Positions 6,279 through 7,321 of a stretch of DNA of 7,321 nt are shown one piece after another (the stretch's first letter is position 1; every line of letters starts with the position of its first letter). A program made the translations under genes and the position numbers. The notes beneath the pieces are model-generated. The model was not told the origin of the DNA and did not search any database. It worked only from the letters and a program-made list of their open reading frames with translations. The stretch lies in NCBI GenBank assembly GCA_964621645.1, contig CAZUMH010000130.1, positions 1 to 7,321 of the forward strand. Direction: 5' to 3'. This stretch comes from CAZUMH01 sp964621645 (GTDB taxonomy: Bacteria > Zhuqueibacterota > QNDG01 > JAGLOF01).

Positions 6279-6782
6279 TTACATAGTTATCTCGTCGATT
6301 TTTAATATTACGACATCGTCAACCAGTTCAGTCGATATTAAAAATTGTATCTTTTTTATTTCTTCACCCTGCATCTGATCCAAATAGGCCGGCACTTTTT
6401 TAAACTCTCACCTGTTCTATAGGTTTCCGTTACGGAATTTCTCATTGCGCATGTTTTACAATGAATGGTATGGCCGCATCCGCCGGGAAGACGCGCATAG
6501 GCACATTCCATGGCGTCACCGCCTAATGAGTCCTCAATTTCTTCCGGTTCCTTTCCCAACAGCTTCATTGACTGCTCATTTGCAATCAATATTTTCTCCT
6601 CCTGGTTGACTAAAAAGATCGGAAGATCAAATGAATCCAAATAACTTCTGAGATCGCCATCATTTGTCAGGAAATGCTCCCGGCATTCCCGGCATATGCT
6701 GTGAGTAATAGTATCATCTGAAACGTCGCCTGTTTTTTTTGTCGCCCAAATCTTTTTTACACCAGGCACAGACTACCTGCAC
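6279..6782 (-). pseudogene. Small cysteine-rich PAS-domain protein, interrupted by two frameshifts
   Basis: Three minus-strand segments join into one coherent 167-residue protein. Segment 1 starts at GTG 6782 (Shine-Dalgarno GAGGTG just upstream) and reads MQVVCAWCKKDLGDKK. Segment 2, in another frame, continues TGDVSDDTITHSICREC and the PAS core through TGESLKK. Segment 3 returns to the first frame with VPAYLDQMQGEEIKK and ends DEITM at TAA 6279-6281. The breaks fall at an 8-A run (T-run 6733-6740 on +, one base too many) and a 6-A run (6396-6401, one base too few). Features of the joined protein: a zinc-finger-like pair C5xxC8 and C30xxC33, a PAS domain from about residue 45 (FDLPIFLVNQEEKILIANEQ), and a second cysteine set C93, C102, C108, C111 within GGCGHTIHCKTC. 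It looks like a stand-alone sensory or adaptor PAS protein with no output domain; ligand unknown. The uninterrupted part alone spans 6356-6769. Assembly error, decay or recoding could explain the breaks. Confidence 0.8.
6298..6357 (+). repeat. AT-rich inverted repeat with T-run, near the 3' end of the PAS gene
   Basis: ATTTTTAATAT (6298-6308) is perfectly complementary to ATATTAAAAAT (6335-6345). Inside it CGAC (6311-6314) pairs with GTCG (6331-6334) across a 2-nt bulge, giving a 15-bp stem around a 16-nt loop. On the + strand a CTTTTTT tract (6351-6357) follows, so the element resembles a terminator for transcripts coming from the abl operon about 300 bp upstream. On the - strand it lies inside the coding end of the PAS gene. 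Stem content is mostly A:T, so it is a weak terminator if it acts as one. Confidence 0.4.
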
Positions 6783-6833
6783 TATTCACCTCATTACATA
6801 TTACTTCATCCAACAGCGAATTACCCGGTGGCA

Positions 6834-6849
6834 GGCTGTTGTGTCAGCC
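6834..6849. other. Small hairpin between the ConA-like gene and the PAS gene
   Basis: GGCTG (6834-6838) and CAGCC (6845-6849) form a 5-bp stem with a 6-nt loop. It lies 9 bases downstream of the ConA-like gene's stop on the minus strand. No T-run follows in that direction, so termination is doubtful; it may only mark the gene boundary. Confidence 0.2.
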
Positions 6850-6857
6850 CGTCCGGT

Positions 6858-7321
6858 CTAATCCCTTGCGGGGATTATTTTCAAATTAGCGAAGGTGCCG
6901 TCTGAGCCATTTCCCACAAAGAAGCCGATCCAGCCGTCTTTTCTGCTGCTTAGTTCATCCACTGCCAGACACGGTTCAGCGGCATTATTTACATACACTT
7001 TTATTTTTGGCTTATCAACAACGATTTTCGCATGGAAAAAAGCATTGGGATCAGGAGTCGGATTCACAGGATTTTCGTATTTTTCCGGAGATTCCTGACG
7101 TAATCTGTACCAGGTGTATTCCGGGTGAGAGATATATTGCACGCCGTGCCCTTGTCGAACCGGATCTTCGCTCATAAAGTTAAACGGCCGGAAATAAATT
7201 GCATCAAAAGTTTTTTCATCAACACCCCGGAAGGCGATGCCCACGAAACTCAGCCCCTGCACATTCTTGCCCTTAATGTCGGCTTCGATAATTCCATTTG
7301 TAAATTCCGTATTTTTCAGCC
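6858..7321 (-). CDS. ConA-like lectin / DUF1080-type (laminin-G-like) domain protein, C-terminal part
   Basis: The gene runs off the right edge; 153 codons are visible from codon 7317-7319 to TAG 6858-6860. The frame is open beyond GTG 7262, and the upstream residues (FTNGIIEADIKGKN) continue the domain, so 7262 is not the true start. Blocks I recognise from the concanavalin-A-like, DUF1080-type jelly-roll family are: FTNGIIEADI at the beginning, SFVGIAFRGVD, YFRPFNF, VQYISHPEYTWYRLR, YENPVNPTPDPN, FHAKIVV, and near the C-terminus DGWIGFFVGNGSDGTFANLK. Such domains are usually found in secreted or periplasmic proteins, often alone or as carbohydrate-binding or hydrolase-like modules. No catalytic assignment is possible from this part. 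The stop is 75 bp upstream of the PAS gene start on the same strand. The N-terminus and any signal peptide lie outside the window. Confidence 0.8.
   Translation of the reverse strand, partial: LKNTEFTNGIIEADIKGKNVQGLSFVGIAFRGVDEKTFDAIYFRPFNFMSEDPVRQGHGVQYISHPEYTWYRLRQESPEKYENPVNPTPDPNAFFHAKIVVDKPKIKVYVNNAAEPCLAVDELSSRKDGWIGFFVGNGSDGTFANLKIIPARD
6859..6881 (+). terminator. Terminator-like hairpin at the 3' end of the ConA-like gene, oriented +
   Basis: TAATCCC (6859-6865) and GGGATTA (6871-6877) form a perfect 7-bp stem with loop TTGCG, followed on the + strand by TTTT. It overlaps the last codons and stop of the minus-strand gene. Its T-tract would act on + strand (antisense) transcripts; for the gene's own mRNA it would be a 3' hairpin without a T-tract. 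Confidence 0.3.

Noticed and set aside
1..7321. CRISPR array, insertion sequence, prophage or toxin-antitoxin pair
   Set aside because: No regularly spaced repeats, transposase, integrase, terminal inverted repeats or small paired genes were seen anywhere in the window.

Overview
The window reads as bacterial chromosome, probably from a Gram-negative-type lineage. A serine-peptidase C-terminus, a laminin-G/DUF1080-like secreted-protein domain and a CsgG/LpoB-like fragment together suggest an outer-membrane-bearing environmental bacterium, for example the FCB group or Aminicenantota/Acidobacteriota. The phylum is inference; nothing here fixes it.

Left part (1-1826, + strand, GC-rich): the last 66 codons of an S9 prolyl-oligopeptidase-like gene, with an unusually charged tail. 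A complete fused nnr gene for NAD(P)HX repair (epimerase plus dehydratase) follows 48 bp downstream.

A 577-bp AT-rich stretch (1827-2403) comes next. It holds a possible terminator, a doubtful 101-codon ORF and a lone consensus -10 box.

Centre (2404-6000, + strand): a tight three-gene operon, which is the main content of the window. It runs ablA (lysine 2,3-aminomutase, radical SAM/PLP), then a sodium:solute symporter, then ablB (beta-lysine N-acetyltransferase). The intergenic gap is 2 bp and then there is an 8-bp overlap. AblA turns L-lysine into L-beta-lysine and AblB acetylates it to N-epsilon-acetyl-beta-lysine, a compatible solute known from salt-stressed methanogens and some bacteria. 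The symporter sits between the two enzymes, so it plausibly supplies lysine or recovers the osmolyte; its substrate is not readable from sequence.

Right part (6063-7321, - strand, convergent with the operon): the C-terminal part of a ConA-like/DUF1080-type domain protein, then a small cysteine-rich PAS-domain gene, then a C-terminal scrap of a CsgG/LpoB-like protein. The PAS gene is broken twice, both times at A-runs. Joining three segments across the two A-runs gives a coherent 167-residue protein from a GTG start at 6782 to a stop at 6279. One break lies exactly on an in-frame A_AAA_AAG heptamer, so assembly error, gene decay and recoding all remain possible.
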